In this document: in pieces, positions 1 to 5,273 of the stretch | How positions within the stretch are numbered: the first letter of the stretch is position 1 | Layout: each line of letters begins with the position of its first letter | From: Geoglobus sp. | GTDB lineage: Archaea; Halobacteriota; Archaeoglobi; Archaeoglobales; Archaeoglobaceae | DNA: 9,083 nt | NCBI GenBank assembly: GCA_027019885.1 | Contig: JALUWC010000338.1 | Coordinates: 1-9,083 of the forward strand | Direction: 5' to 3' | The notes under the pieces: model-generated | Told to the model about the DNA's origin: nothing | The model's database searches: none | Seen by the model: only the letters and a program-made list of their open reading frames with translations | Program-made: the position numbers and the translations under genes

Positions 1-655
1 GTTTGAGGAAGATGAGAACGTGAGATGCATAGTTATAACGGGAGAGGGCAGAAACTTCTGCGGAGGTGCGGACATGGCTGTGTTCGCTCAGGGAAAGGCT
101 GATGTGATGCATGAGTTCAGCGAGAAGGGTCACAAGGTCTTCACAAAGATAGAAACTCTCTCAAAACCTGTTGTTGCAGGAATAAATGGCCCCGCTCTTG
201 GAGGAGGATTTGAGCTTGCACTTGCATGCGATTTGAGAGTGATGAGCAGGAAGGCATTTCTTGCTCTGCCAGAGCTGAATCTCGGTCTCTTTCCGGGGTG
301 GGGTGGAACGCAGAGGCTTGTCTCTCTTGTAGGAATGTCGAGGGCAAAGCAGGCGATCATGATGAAGGAAAACATAGATGCTGAGAGAGCCTATGAGTGG
401 GGGATCGCAAACTACATTGCCGAGCCAGAAGAGTTCCAGCAGAAGCTTGAGGAAATAGCTCTAAAGCTTGCTGAAGGGCCGCCATTAGCCTACAAACTCC
501 TGAAGAGAACCATGTACTACGGCAACCTCCATCATCTCAGAACCGGGCTTTTCATGGAGGCTGTCTCAGGAGGAAACATCGCAACGACAGATGATATAGC
601 CGAGGGAGTTCAGGCTTTCATGTACAGAAGAAAGCCGGAATTCAGGGGGAGATAG
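1..655 (+). CDS. Enoyl-CoA hydratase/isomerase (crotonase family), 5'-truncated by window edge
   Basis: Cytosolic crotonase-fold enzyme expected to hydrate a 2-enoyl-CoA to the 3-hydroxyacyl-CoA. The frame is open to the left edge (F-E-E-D-E-N precedes the GTG at 20), and those residues match the family just before the V-I-x-T-G-x-G-R-x-F-C-x-G-A-D oxyanion-hole strand. The GTG at 20 is therefore internal, and about 40 N-terminal residues of a usual ~255-260 aa protein lie outside the window. Visible family hallmarks are the GPALGGGFELALACDLRV block, whose Glu (codon 212-214) is one catalytic acid, and LPELNLGLFPGWGGTQRL, whose Glu (codon 272-274) is the second. Both catalytic glutamates being present favours a true hydratase over an isomerase or dehalogenase relative. 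The stop codon is followed after 1 nt by the thiolase ATG, so the two are co-transcribed and probably translationally coupled. Acyl-chain or aromatic substrate preference cannot be read from the sequence. Confidence 0.93.
   Translation, partial: FEEDENVRCIVITGEGRNFCGGADMAVFAQGKADVMHEFSEKGHKVFTKIETLSKPVVAGINGPALGGGFELALACDLRVMSRKAFLALPELNLGLFPGWGGTQRLVSLVGMSRAKQAIMMKENIDAERAYEWGIANYIAEPEEFQQKLEEIALKLAEGPPLAYKLLKRTMYYGNLHHLRTGLFMEAVSGGNIATTDDIAEGVQAFMYRRKPEFRGR
645..653 (+). promoter_or_regulatory. Shine-Dalgarno for thiolase gene
   Basis: GGGGGAGAT lies at the very end of the crotonase coding sequence, a few bases before the ATG at 657. It supports that start and translational coupling within the operon. 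Confidence 0.6.
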
Positions 656-656
656 C

Positions 657-1853
657 ATGAGGAATGTTGCGATTGTTGGAGCTGGCATAACAAAATTTGG
701 AGTTAGGGAGGCGAGCTGGAAGGATCTTGTTCAGGAGGCTGGAAAGGCCGCCTTTGATGATGTGCCCAACCTCGACAAGAAGGAGATTGACTCGCTCATT
801 GTTGGTGCTGCTCAGCCAGAGAGATGGGTGAACCAGACCCATGTTGCCCCTCTTGTCGCTGAATTACTTGGGATTGAGGTGAAAAGAGTTATCTCAAGAA
901 CCGAGGTTGCATGCGCCAGCGGTCAGGCAGCAATAAGGTATGCATGGCTGGCTGTTGCAATGGGATTGAGCGACATTGCCATGGTTGTTGGAGTGGAAAA
1001 AATGAACACCAAGTTCATGAGCTTCAGCCAGTCAAGCATGATAAATGTTGGAAACAGAGAGTTTGACGGGGCTAACGGATTTACGGCTCCTCCGTTCTTT
1101 GCTTTAGTTGCACAAAGACACATGCACGACTTTGGCACGACAAGGGAGCAGCTTGCATTGGTTAGAGTGAAGAACGCTGAATACGGCTCCTACAATCCAT
1201 ATGCCCAGTTTCAGAAAAAGGTGACTGCTGAAAAGGTCATTGAATCGAGAATGGTTGCACCGCCATTAACACTCTTCGACTGCTCTGCAATAACCGATGG
1301 TGCATCAGCCTTGATTCTGGCAAGTGAGGAAAAGGCAAAGCAGCTAACAGACACCCCAGTCTGGATCGCTGGTGGAGTGCAACATGTTGATTATGCCCAT
1401 ACAACAAACCAGATGGGAGACATGAGTCACTGGATTGGGCTAAGAAAGGCTGCAAAGGATCTGTATGGTATGCTGAACATCACCCCTGATGATATTGACA
1501 TAGCCGAGGTTCATGACTGCTTTACAATAAGCGAGATACTTGAGTATGAGGAGCTTGGATTCTGCAGGAAGGGCGAGGGTGGCAAGTTCATTGAAGAAGG
1601 GGAGAGCTACATAGGCGGAAAGGTTGCCGTCAATCCCGGAGGAGGACTGCTTTCCAACGGGCATCCTCTTGGCGCGACAGGCGTTAGACAGGCATGGGAG
1701 ATAGTGATGCAGTTCAGGGGAGAGGTGCCGAAGGAGAGATACGTTGATGGAGCAGAAATTGGCATAGCACATAACCTGAGTGGAATGGCGCAATTGCACC
1801 ACATTATGGCATACAGCCTCAAGAAGAGAAATGATGTCAAGTTCGGGAGGTGA
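657..1853 (+). CDS. Thiolase family protein (SCP2-type acetyl-CoA C-acetyltransferase)
   Basis: A 398-aa thiolase, full family length. The nucleophilic cysteine is C86 in the motif EVACASGQAA; H286-D287-C288-F289 is the HDCF motif and H336 lies in GHPLGATG. At the C-terminus, where classical thiolases have a CxG cysteine, the sequence reads H-N-L-S-G, so that cysteine is absent. This combination (HDCF present, CxG cysteine lost) is the known signature of SCP2-type and archaeal thiolases. The start is supported by a GGGGGAGAT Shine-Dalgarno-like tract at 645-653. It sits 1 nt after the crotonase gene and 4 nt before the DUF35 gene. Known archaeal thiolases of this type form a complex with a DUF35 protein, in some species also with HMG-CoA synthase, which channels acetoacetyl-CoA. 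Here the crotonase neighbour suggests degradative beta-oxidation rather than mevalonate synthesis; that direction is an inference. Confidence 0.93.
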   Translation: MRNVAIVGAGITKFGVREASWKDLVQEAGKAAFDDVPNLDKKEIDSLIVGAAQPERWVNQTHVAPLVAELLGIEVKRVISRTEVACASGQAAIRYAWLAVAMGLSDIAMVVGVEKMNTKFMSFSQSSMINVGNREFDGANGFTAPPFFALVAQRHMHDFGTTREQLALVRVKNAEYGSYNPYAQFQKKVTAEKVIESRMVAPPLTLFDCSAITDGASALILASEEKAKQLTDTPVWIAGGVQHVDYAHTTNQMGDMSHWIGLRKAAKDLYGMLNITPDDIDIAEVHDCFTISEILEYEELGFCRKGEGGKFIEEGESYIGGKVAVNPGGGLLSNGHPLGATGVRQAWEIVMQFRGEVPKERYVDGAEIGIAHNLSGMAQLHHIMAYSLKKRNDVKFGR

Positions 1854-1854
1854 T
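1846..1854 (+). promoter_or_regulatory. Strong Shine-Dalgarno that fixes the DUF35 start
   Basis: GGAGGTGAT is a full-length match to the archaeal 16S anti-Shine-Dalgarno and overlaps the thiolase stop codon. GGAGG ends 7 nt before the ATG at 1858. This decides against the longer in-frame start at 1780, which would lie inside the thiolase gene. Confidence 0.85.
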
Positions 1855-1857
1855 AAA

Positions 1858-2346
1858 ATGGCAAGAAGAACTCTTGAACTTCCTGACAGTGTTCCCCTCT
1901 CACCGATAATTGATCTCTGGGATCAGCAGGAGCCAGATGGGCCGGATGCAACTGGAATCTATGATTTTTACAGAAATCTGGCAGATGGAGAGCTTACAGG
2001 ACAGAAGTGCATGAAATGCGGGAAGATTATCTTTCCACCTCAGATAATCTGCCCCTCATGCAGCAGCAATGAGCTTGAATGGGTGAAGGTGCCTGAGGAG
2101 GGAGAGCTTTATGCCTTCACCGAGTTAAAGCTTGGAGCACCGATTATTGTCGAGAACTACGCTCCATTCATCATAGCAGTTGCAAGGTTCGGCAACTATC
2201 CTGAGAATGGATTCCAGATAAGCGGGATGATGTTCGATGAGAGCTATGAGGAACTGAAAATTGGAGATAAGGTGACGTGGGACATTCTCGAGATAAAGGG
2301 ACCGGGGGATAAGAAGAGGTACTGGTATTACTTCAGAAGGCTCTAA
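1858..2346 (+). CDS. DUF35 / Zn-ribbon + OB-fold acyl-CoA-associated protein (thiolase partner)
   Basis: A 162-aa protein. An N-terminal helical segment (about 1-48) leads to a rubredoxin-like zinc ribbon with C51-x2-C54 and C65-x2-C68, then an OB-fold (about 75-160) starting at the typical G-E-L-Y-A-F-T strand. This order is that of the DUF35/OB_aCoA_assoc family. Such proteins are structural, probably CoA- or acyl-chain-binding partners of archaeal thiolases; they are not enzymes themselves. All four zinc cysteines are intact. The gene starts 4 nt after the thiolase stop behind a near-perfect ribosome binding site, the usual arrangement for this obligate pair. It is the last gene of the left operon and is followed directly by a T-rich terminator. 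The domain assignment is firm; a bridging role between crotonase and thiolase would be inference. Confidence 0.92.
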   Translation: MARRTLELPDSVPLSPIIDLWDQQEPDGPDATGIYDFYRNLADGELTGQKCMKCGKIIFPPQIICPSCSSNELEWVKVPEEGELYAFTELKLGAPIIVENYAPFIIAVARFGNYPENGFQISGMMFDESYEELKIGDKVTWDILEIKGPGDKKRYWYYFRRL

Positions 2347-2359
2347 TTTTTTTATTTTT
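2347..2359 (+). terminator. T-rich archaeal terminator of the acyl-CoA operon
   Basis: Seven T, one A and five T follow directly on the DUF35 stop codon. Archaeal RNA polymerase terminates on such U-tracts without needing a hairpin. The position, right at the end of a three-gene operon and before a convergent gene pair, fits. Confidence 0.7.
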
Positions 2360-2428
2360 CAATTTATTCCATCGGAAATAACATACAACAGATCATTCAG
2401 CGTTCTGAAGTGAGGTCAATACCTGATT

Positions 2429-2656
2429 CTATTGCTTGATTTTAGCTTGTTTAACAGGGATTTCAATCACAGAAATGAGCACATTTTCATCTGGAAACAT
2501 CGCATCCTCATCCTCTAAATAAAGCTCCATAGCCTCTTTAAGATTATTCAGCGCATCTTCAACACTTTCACCCTGACTTGCGATATCCAGCTCAGCACAC
2601 CATGCGACATATAAACCAGTTTCATCGTCCTTTTTTATTGTTGCTGTGAATTGCAT
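2429..2656 (-). CDS. hicB: HicB-family antitoxin (UPF0150)
   Basis: A short HicB_lk antitoxin, about 75 aa from the ATG at 2656. It shows the family core: strand with G-L-Y-V-A, then E-L-D-I-A-S-Q-G-E-S-V-E-D-A-L-N-N-L, then the K-E-A-M-E-L-Y-L-E helix. There is no added C-terminal ribbon-helix-helix domain, so this is the minimal single-domain form. It should bind and silence the HicA toxin encoded immediately upstream. An in-frame ATG at 2695 would add 13 residues (M-Q-K-L-I-R...) and sits 3 nt after the hicA stop, which favours coupling. The start at 2656 is preferred because family members begin with this M-x-F-T-A strand. Neither ATG has a clear Shine-Dalgarno. Gene identity is well supported; the start is uncertain. 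Confidence 0.82.
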   Translation of the reverse strand: MQFTATIKKDDETGLYVAWCAELDIASQGESVEDALNNLKEAMELYLEDEDAMFPDENVLISVIEIPVKQAKIKQ

Positions 2657-2698
2657 GACTATTAAATTGCTTTTTTGTCTTATTAACTTTTGCATTTT

Positions 2699-2932
2699 TC
2701 AAGCTTTTTTAAGTAGCTCAATGAATTCCTGTTTGCTCATTCCAGACTGTCGCATGATCGAGAATAGCGTATTTTTAGCCACAATCGGATGAAGCGGAAC
2801 CACAACAATGCGAGTTTTTTCTATAGTTCTCTTTTTAAGTCTTACATGACTTCCTTTTCTGCCAACAATCTCAAAACCAGCTTTTATAAGGGCTTTTACA
2901 ATTTTTTGTCCTGAAACGACTGGTATCTTCAT
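2699..2932 (-). CDS. hicA: HicA-family mRNA interferase toxin
   Basis: A 77-aa toxin with the double-stranded-RNA-binding-like fold of HicA. The first half reads V-S-G-Q-K-I-V-K-A-L-I-K-A-G-F, followed by G-R-K-G-S-H-V-R-L. H29 in G-S-H is the catalytic histidine of HicA ribonucleases. The second half has V-V-V-P-L-H-P-I-V-A-K-N-T-L, then I-M-R-Q-S-G-M-S-K-Q-E-F-I, which is the conserved C-terminal helix of the family. HicA cleaves mRNA in a ribosome-independent way until bound by HicB. Here toxin precedes antitoxin, the standard hicAB order, and the genes are separated by a few bases. The start ATG at 2932 is preceded at a suitable distance by AAGGT and has a good promoter upstream. All key residues look intact, so an active toxin is likely. 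Confidence 0.9.
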   Translation of the reverse strand: MKIPVVSGQKIVKALIKAGFEIVGRKGSHVRLKKRTIEKTRIVVVPLHPIVAKNTLFSIMRQSGMSKQEFIELLKKA

Positions 2933-2966
2933 TATTATTACCTTGAGACTTAGGATGAGGTCAGAG

Positions 2967-2981
2967 TTTATAAATGTTTCG
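2967..2981 (-). promoter_or_regulatory. BRE + TATA promoter of hicAB
   Basis: Read on the minus strand this is CGAAAC followed directly by ATTTATAAA, an archaeal TFB-recognition element plus TATA box. Initiation about 25 nt downstream would fall near 2942-2946 and give a leader of roughly 10-14 nt that contains the AAGGT ribosome-binding sequence before the hicA ATG. Confidence 0.65.
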
Positions 2982-3227
2982 TTTACTGTGAATATCTCAA
3001 TAGTGTATTTCTAAATAAAAAATAGTTAAATAAACTCCCAAAAAGCTCAGTATGCGTATAGTACTGGTAAAAAAAGGTTAGGATTACACAGTTATTATAT
3101 AGTCACTAAAAAACCTCCCAAAAGATTACCATTTAAACTTACACTTAATGTAGGTAATGAAGTCATTTAACTCGTGGGATATATAATTCCAACTTGATAC
3201 GTTATCCACATCAAATCATCCCTTCCC

Positions 3228-3242
3228 CGAAAAGTATTTATA
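3228..3242 (+). promoter_or_regulatory. BRE + TATA promoter of the five-gene operon (leaderless transcript predicted)
   Basis: CGAAAAG (3228-3234) followed by TATTTATA (3235-3242) is a strong archaeal BRE/TATA. The expected start site 26-27 nt from the TATA centre falls on 3265-3266, the ATG of the first gene, so the first mRNA would have essentially no 5' leader. In agreement, no Shine-Dalgarno precedes 3266. Confidence 0.75.
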
Positions 3243-3265
3243 GTGATTTATGTGTAATTTGTATT

Positions 3266-3661
3266 ATGGAAAAAAGCAAATTAAAAGAGCTGATATATGA
3301 CGACGAAGAAGAATTTGAGAAACTTATACCTAAGGTAAAAAAGGTCGTAAAGGTCAAAAGAGATGGGACCCCAATCATCGTCTGTGAGAGGCGTAGACTT
3401 AGCCAAGGTGAATTAATAGCCTGTTACTTAATTGGAAAATTCTTCGCAAAAAAACTTGAATTAGTGGAGACAGATACAGCAACGAACAAACAACTTTCTG
3501 CAGCTTTAAATATAGATGAGCGTGTTGTTTCTGCTAGATTAAAAGACCTCAGAGATGAAGGTCTGGTCGAACAGGTAGCTAGGGGCGAACATAAGATATC
3601 CACAGTCAATTTAGAGTTATTTTTGGACAAACTGCTGGAGAAGGTGGGTGAAAAAGAATGA
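3266..3661 (+). CDS. Small winged-helix-like protein A (operon gene 1)
   Basis: A 131-aa protein that I do not recognise by name. It starts with an acidic and lysine-rich segment (about 1-30), then a strand pattern V-V-K-V-K-R-D-G-T-P-I-I-V-C-E-R (26-41), then helices. Residues about 70-112 form a wHTH: T-N-K-Q-L-S-A-A-L-N-I-D as first helix and turn, V-V-S-A-R-L-K-D-L-R as recognition helix, then G-L-V-E-Q-V wing. A longer open frame begins at 3194, but the promoter TATA box at 3235-3242 lies inside that extension, so the start is taken at 3266. The gene overlaps the next by ATGA. No transmembrane segment or enzyme motif is visible. Its place at the head of the operon would suit an autoregulator or a DNA-binding adaptor for the ATPase; both are inferences. 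Its codons are more A+T-rich than those of the flanking metabolic genes. Confidence 0.8.
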   Translation: MEKSKLKELIYDDEEEFEKLIPKVKKVVKVKRDGTPIIVCERRRLSQGELIACYLIGKFFAKKLELVETDTATNKQLSAALNIDERVVSARLKDLRDEGLVEQVARGEHKISTVNLELFLDKLLEKVGEKE

Positions 3662-4056
3662 GCATGACTACCAACTCTCTCAAGGTAGCTATAAAGTATG
3701 GGGATTTGGAAGCTAAAATAGAAGGAACGTTCGATGATGTATGGAGATTCACCAACAGCTTCTTTAAGCAAATCAAAGTGAACCTTGTTTCTGGTTCCAA
3801 GAGTGCAGTCATTACAACGGAAGGAAAGAGCGTACCGGAGATATTGGTTGAGTTGAGAATTAACGGATTCTTCGATGAGCCTAAAAGCAGTAAACAGTGT
3901 TTTAATAAACTCAAAGAACTTGGTAAGACTGATATAACACCAAATGCAGTATCCATGGCTTTGAAGGGTTTAGTAAAGAAAGGGGAACTGAAGAGAGTAT
4001 TACAAGGCAAAAGTTTTGCATATATCGCACCATATATTGATTTTGAAGGTGGTTAA
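3658..4056 (+). CDS. Small winged-helix-like protein B (operon gene 2)
   Basis: A 132-aa protein with two apparent parts. Residues about 8-40 (L-K-V-A-I-K-Y-G-D-L-E-A-K-I-E-G-T then D-D-V-W-R-F-T-N-S-F-F) look like a small beta-hairpin plus helix module. Residues about 55-128 form a wHTH: P-E-I-L-V-E-L-R-I-N-G-F-F-D-E-P-K, N-K-L-K-E-L-G, A-V-S-M-A-L-K-G-L-V-K-K-G-E-L-K-R-V and an aromatic wing with F-A-Y-I-A-P. The G-F-F-D-E-P-K and L-V-K-K-G-E-L-K-R pattern recurs, from memory, in many uncharacterised archaeal proteins. The start at 3658 overlaps the previous stop by 4 nt (ATGA) and has GGTGGGTG at 3643-3650 as ribosome binding site. Likely a nucleic-acid-binding adaptor; no catalytic residues are visible. 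Confidence 0.8.
   Translation: MSMTTNSLKVAIKYGDLEAKIEGTFDDVWRFTNSFFKQIKVNLVSGSKSAVITTEGKSVPEILVELRINGFFDEPKSSKQCFNKLKELGKTDITPNAVSMALKGLVKKGELKRVLQGKSFAYIAPYIDFEGG
4045..4053 (+). promoter_or_regulatory. Shine-Dalgarno that fixes the GTG start of operon gene 3
   Basis: GAAGGTGGT sits just upstream of the GTG at 4058, while the alternative upstream TTG at 4016 has no such site and would overlap gene 2 by some 40 nt. This supports the GTG start. Confidence 0.7.
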
Positions 4057-4057
4057 A

Positions 4058-4507
4058 GTGAATGATTTACAAACTAGGCTCAGTGAATTGAAATCGAAAA
4101 TTGAAGGACTCAATGAGCCTGAGAAGAGTATCCTTAAAGACATCGTGGAGATTTTGGAAAGCATTATCGGAAGATATGCAACGTACCAAGAGCTTACTAA
4201 AGAAAAAGAAATGTCACCTTTTGAATTTATTAAACAAAAGAAATTAGAAAGTCATGGTGATAGAGTCGTCGGCATGGCATATTACCTTTACAAGTATAAA
4301 GGTGTCGACCCTTTTAATGTAAAAGACATCGAAAAGATGTATGAAGAAGGCAGACTCAGTTTGCCAAAAAATCTTAGTGATATTATCGCTAAACAAGCTA
4401 AGAATAAAGGCTATTTTATTGAATGTAACGAAAAGAAGGATGGTTTAAAAGCTTGGAAAATTTCCGCCAGTGGAATAGAATATATCGAATCTTTATCGGA
4501 GGTTTAG
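4058..4507 (+). CDS. Small winged-helix-like protein C (operon gene 3)
   Basis: A 149-aa protein starting at GTG, 1 nt after the gene 2 stop. Residues 1-40 are an amphipathic, probably coiled-coil helix (L-Q-T-R-L-S-E-L-K-S-K-I-E-G-L). Residues about 55-145 form a compact domain: M-S-P-F-E-F-I-K-Q-K, then a hydrophobic helix V-V-G-M-A-Y-Y-L-Y-K-Y, V-D-P-F-N-V-K-D-I-E-K-M-Y, L-P-K-N-L-S-D-I-I-A-K-Q-A-K-N-K-G-Y and a wing K-A-W-K-I-S-A-S-G-I-E-Y-I. That layout is a winged helix in which N-L-S-D-I-I-A-K would be the recognition helix. The pattern resembles, from memory, small uncharacterised archaeal proteins found in several phyla, but I can give no name or function. The coiled coil suggests oligomerisation or docking to the ATPase coiled coil; that is inference. 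Confidence 0.8.
   Translation: MNDLQTRLSELKSKIEGLNEPEKSILKDIVEILESIIGRYATYQELTKEKEMSPFEFIKQKKLESHGDRVVGMAYYLYKYKGVDPFNVKDIEKMYEEGRLSLPKNLSDIIAKQAKNKGYFIECNEKKDGLKAWKISASGIEYIESLSEV
4498..4503 (+). promoter_or_regulatory. Shine-Dalgarno of operon gene 4
   Basis: GGAGGT overlaps the end of gene 3 and lies 8 nt before the ATG at 4512. It is the strongest ribosome binding site in the island and suggests that the HEPN-like protein is translated well. Confidence 0.7.
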
Positions 4508-4511
4508 ACTG

Positions 4512-5273
4512 ATGTTAGTCGAACTCTTAGACGACCTTCCACAAACTATAAACAAAGAACTTTTCAGAATCTTGTTGGAGGAATATAAGGGAATTAAAGC
4601 CGCCTATTATGCACAGAACTATGAATTAACATTAACCAAAGCTGGAAAATTTGTAGAGATTACTTTCCAGATTTTATCAGATATTGCTTTTGGCGAAATC
4701 CCTGAAAAACCTAAATTTAATGAAATTTGTAGAAAATTGGAAAGAATCCCGGAAAAAGATGAACATATCTCGATAAGAATACTACTCCCAAAGGTTGCAC
4801 TGACCTTGTATACACTTCGGAGCAAAAGGGGTGCGGTACACATAAACAGCGAAGTATCACCCAACTACATCGACTCCACTTTTGCTGTGACCTCATGTGA
4901 TTGGATAGTAAGCGAGTTTCTACGATTGTATTTAGCTAAAGAACAAAAAGAGGTTCTGAGGATGATAAATAGCATCTCCAAAATGCATATTCCACTAGTA
5001 GAGGAGATTTCAGGAGAATTAGTGATCCTAAATCCAAAAATGACAGCCAAAGAGCAAATTCTAATACTCTTGCTACAAAAACATCCAAATCCAATTCAAA
5101 GAGGAGACATCAAACGATGGGTAAAGGGTAAAAGCACAAGACAAATTAATCGCGCCCTATCTGATTTAGAAAATGAATCCTTAGTCGTTGAGTCACAGGA
5201 TGGAGTGGCTTTAACGTCAAGAGGTATAGTGGAGGCAGGGAAAGTGCAGATCAAGTATTATGAGGAACAGTAG
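4512..5273 (+). CDS. HEPN/Abi-like protein with C-terminal winged helix (operon gene 4)
   Basis: A 253-aa protein. Residues about 1-142 are all helical. They contain Y-E-L-T-L-T-K-A-G-K-F-V-E-I (38-50), I-R-I-L-L-P-K-V (88-95) and T-L-R-S-K-R-G-A-V-H (101-110) followed by P-N-Y-I-D-S-T and D-W-I-V-S-E-F-L-R-L. R103 and H110 fit the R-x(4-6)-H motif of HEPN ribonucleases, and the overall pattern matches abortive-infection-like HEPN proteins. From memory, relatives usually read R-N-x-R-G-V-G-H, so S104 and V109 are departures at the polar and glycine positions. Residues about 178-245 are a wHTH (R-G-D-I-K-R-W-V, S-T-R-Q-I-N-R-A-L-S-D-L, then an A-L-T-S-R-G wing). It overlaps the ATPase gene. 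A plausible role is the effector (RNase) or a catalytically quiet sensor of the ATPase system; activity is not established by sequence alone. Confidence 0.75.
   Translation: MLVELLDDLPQTINKELFRILLEEYKGIKAAYYAQNYELTLTKAGKFVEITFQILSDIAFGEIPEKPKFNEICRKLERIPEKDEHISIRILLPKVALTLYTLRSKRGAVHINSEVSPNYIDSTFAVTSCDWIVSEFLRLYLAKEQKEVLRMINSISKMHIPLVEEISGELVILNPKMTAKEQILILLLQKHPNPIQRGDIKRWVKGKSTRQINRALSDLENESLVVESQDGVALTSRGIVEAGKVQIKYYEEQ

Larger units (their letters stand above)
2933..3265. other. Divergent intergenic control region, no gene
   Basis: This A+T-rich 333-bp stretch separates hicA (leftward) from the five-gene operon (rightward). I see no credible gene in it. It holds the hicAB promoter at its left end and the operon promoter at its right end. 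Between them are two short direct repeats, CTCCCAAAA at 3035-3043 and 3115-3123 (exactly 80 bp apart), a dyad TACA-CTTAA-TGTA at 3140-3152, and a wider inverted pair ATTACC (3125-3130) / GGTAAT (3153-3158). These could be regulator sites for the winged-helix proteins downstream, but that is only inference. Confidence 0.6.

Noticed and set aside
1440..1802. 120-codon open frame on the minus strand inside the thiolase gene
   Set aside because: It is antisense to strongly conserved thiolase motifs, has no family pattern and no promoter or ribosome binding site.
1780..1857. Longer start for the DUF35 gene inside the thiolase gene
   Set aside because: A near-perfect ribosome binding site at 1846-1854 points to the ATG at 1858, and family members start there.
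3035..3123. CTCCCAAAA repeats as a CRISPR array
   Set aside because: Only two 9-bp copies, no repeat of normal length, no regular spacers and no cas genes.
3194..3265. 24-residue N-terminal extension of operon gene 1
   Set aside because: The BRE/TATA at 3228-3242 lies inside it, and the added residues do not look like a conserved protein segment.
3606..4010. 134-codon open frame on the minus strand opposite operon gene 2
   Set aside because: It lies fully opposite a gene with good start signals and shows no recognisable domain.
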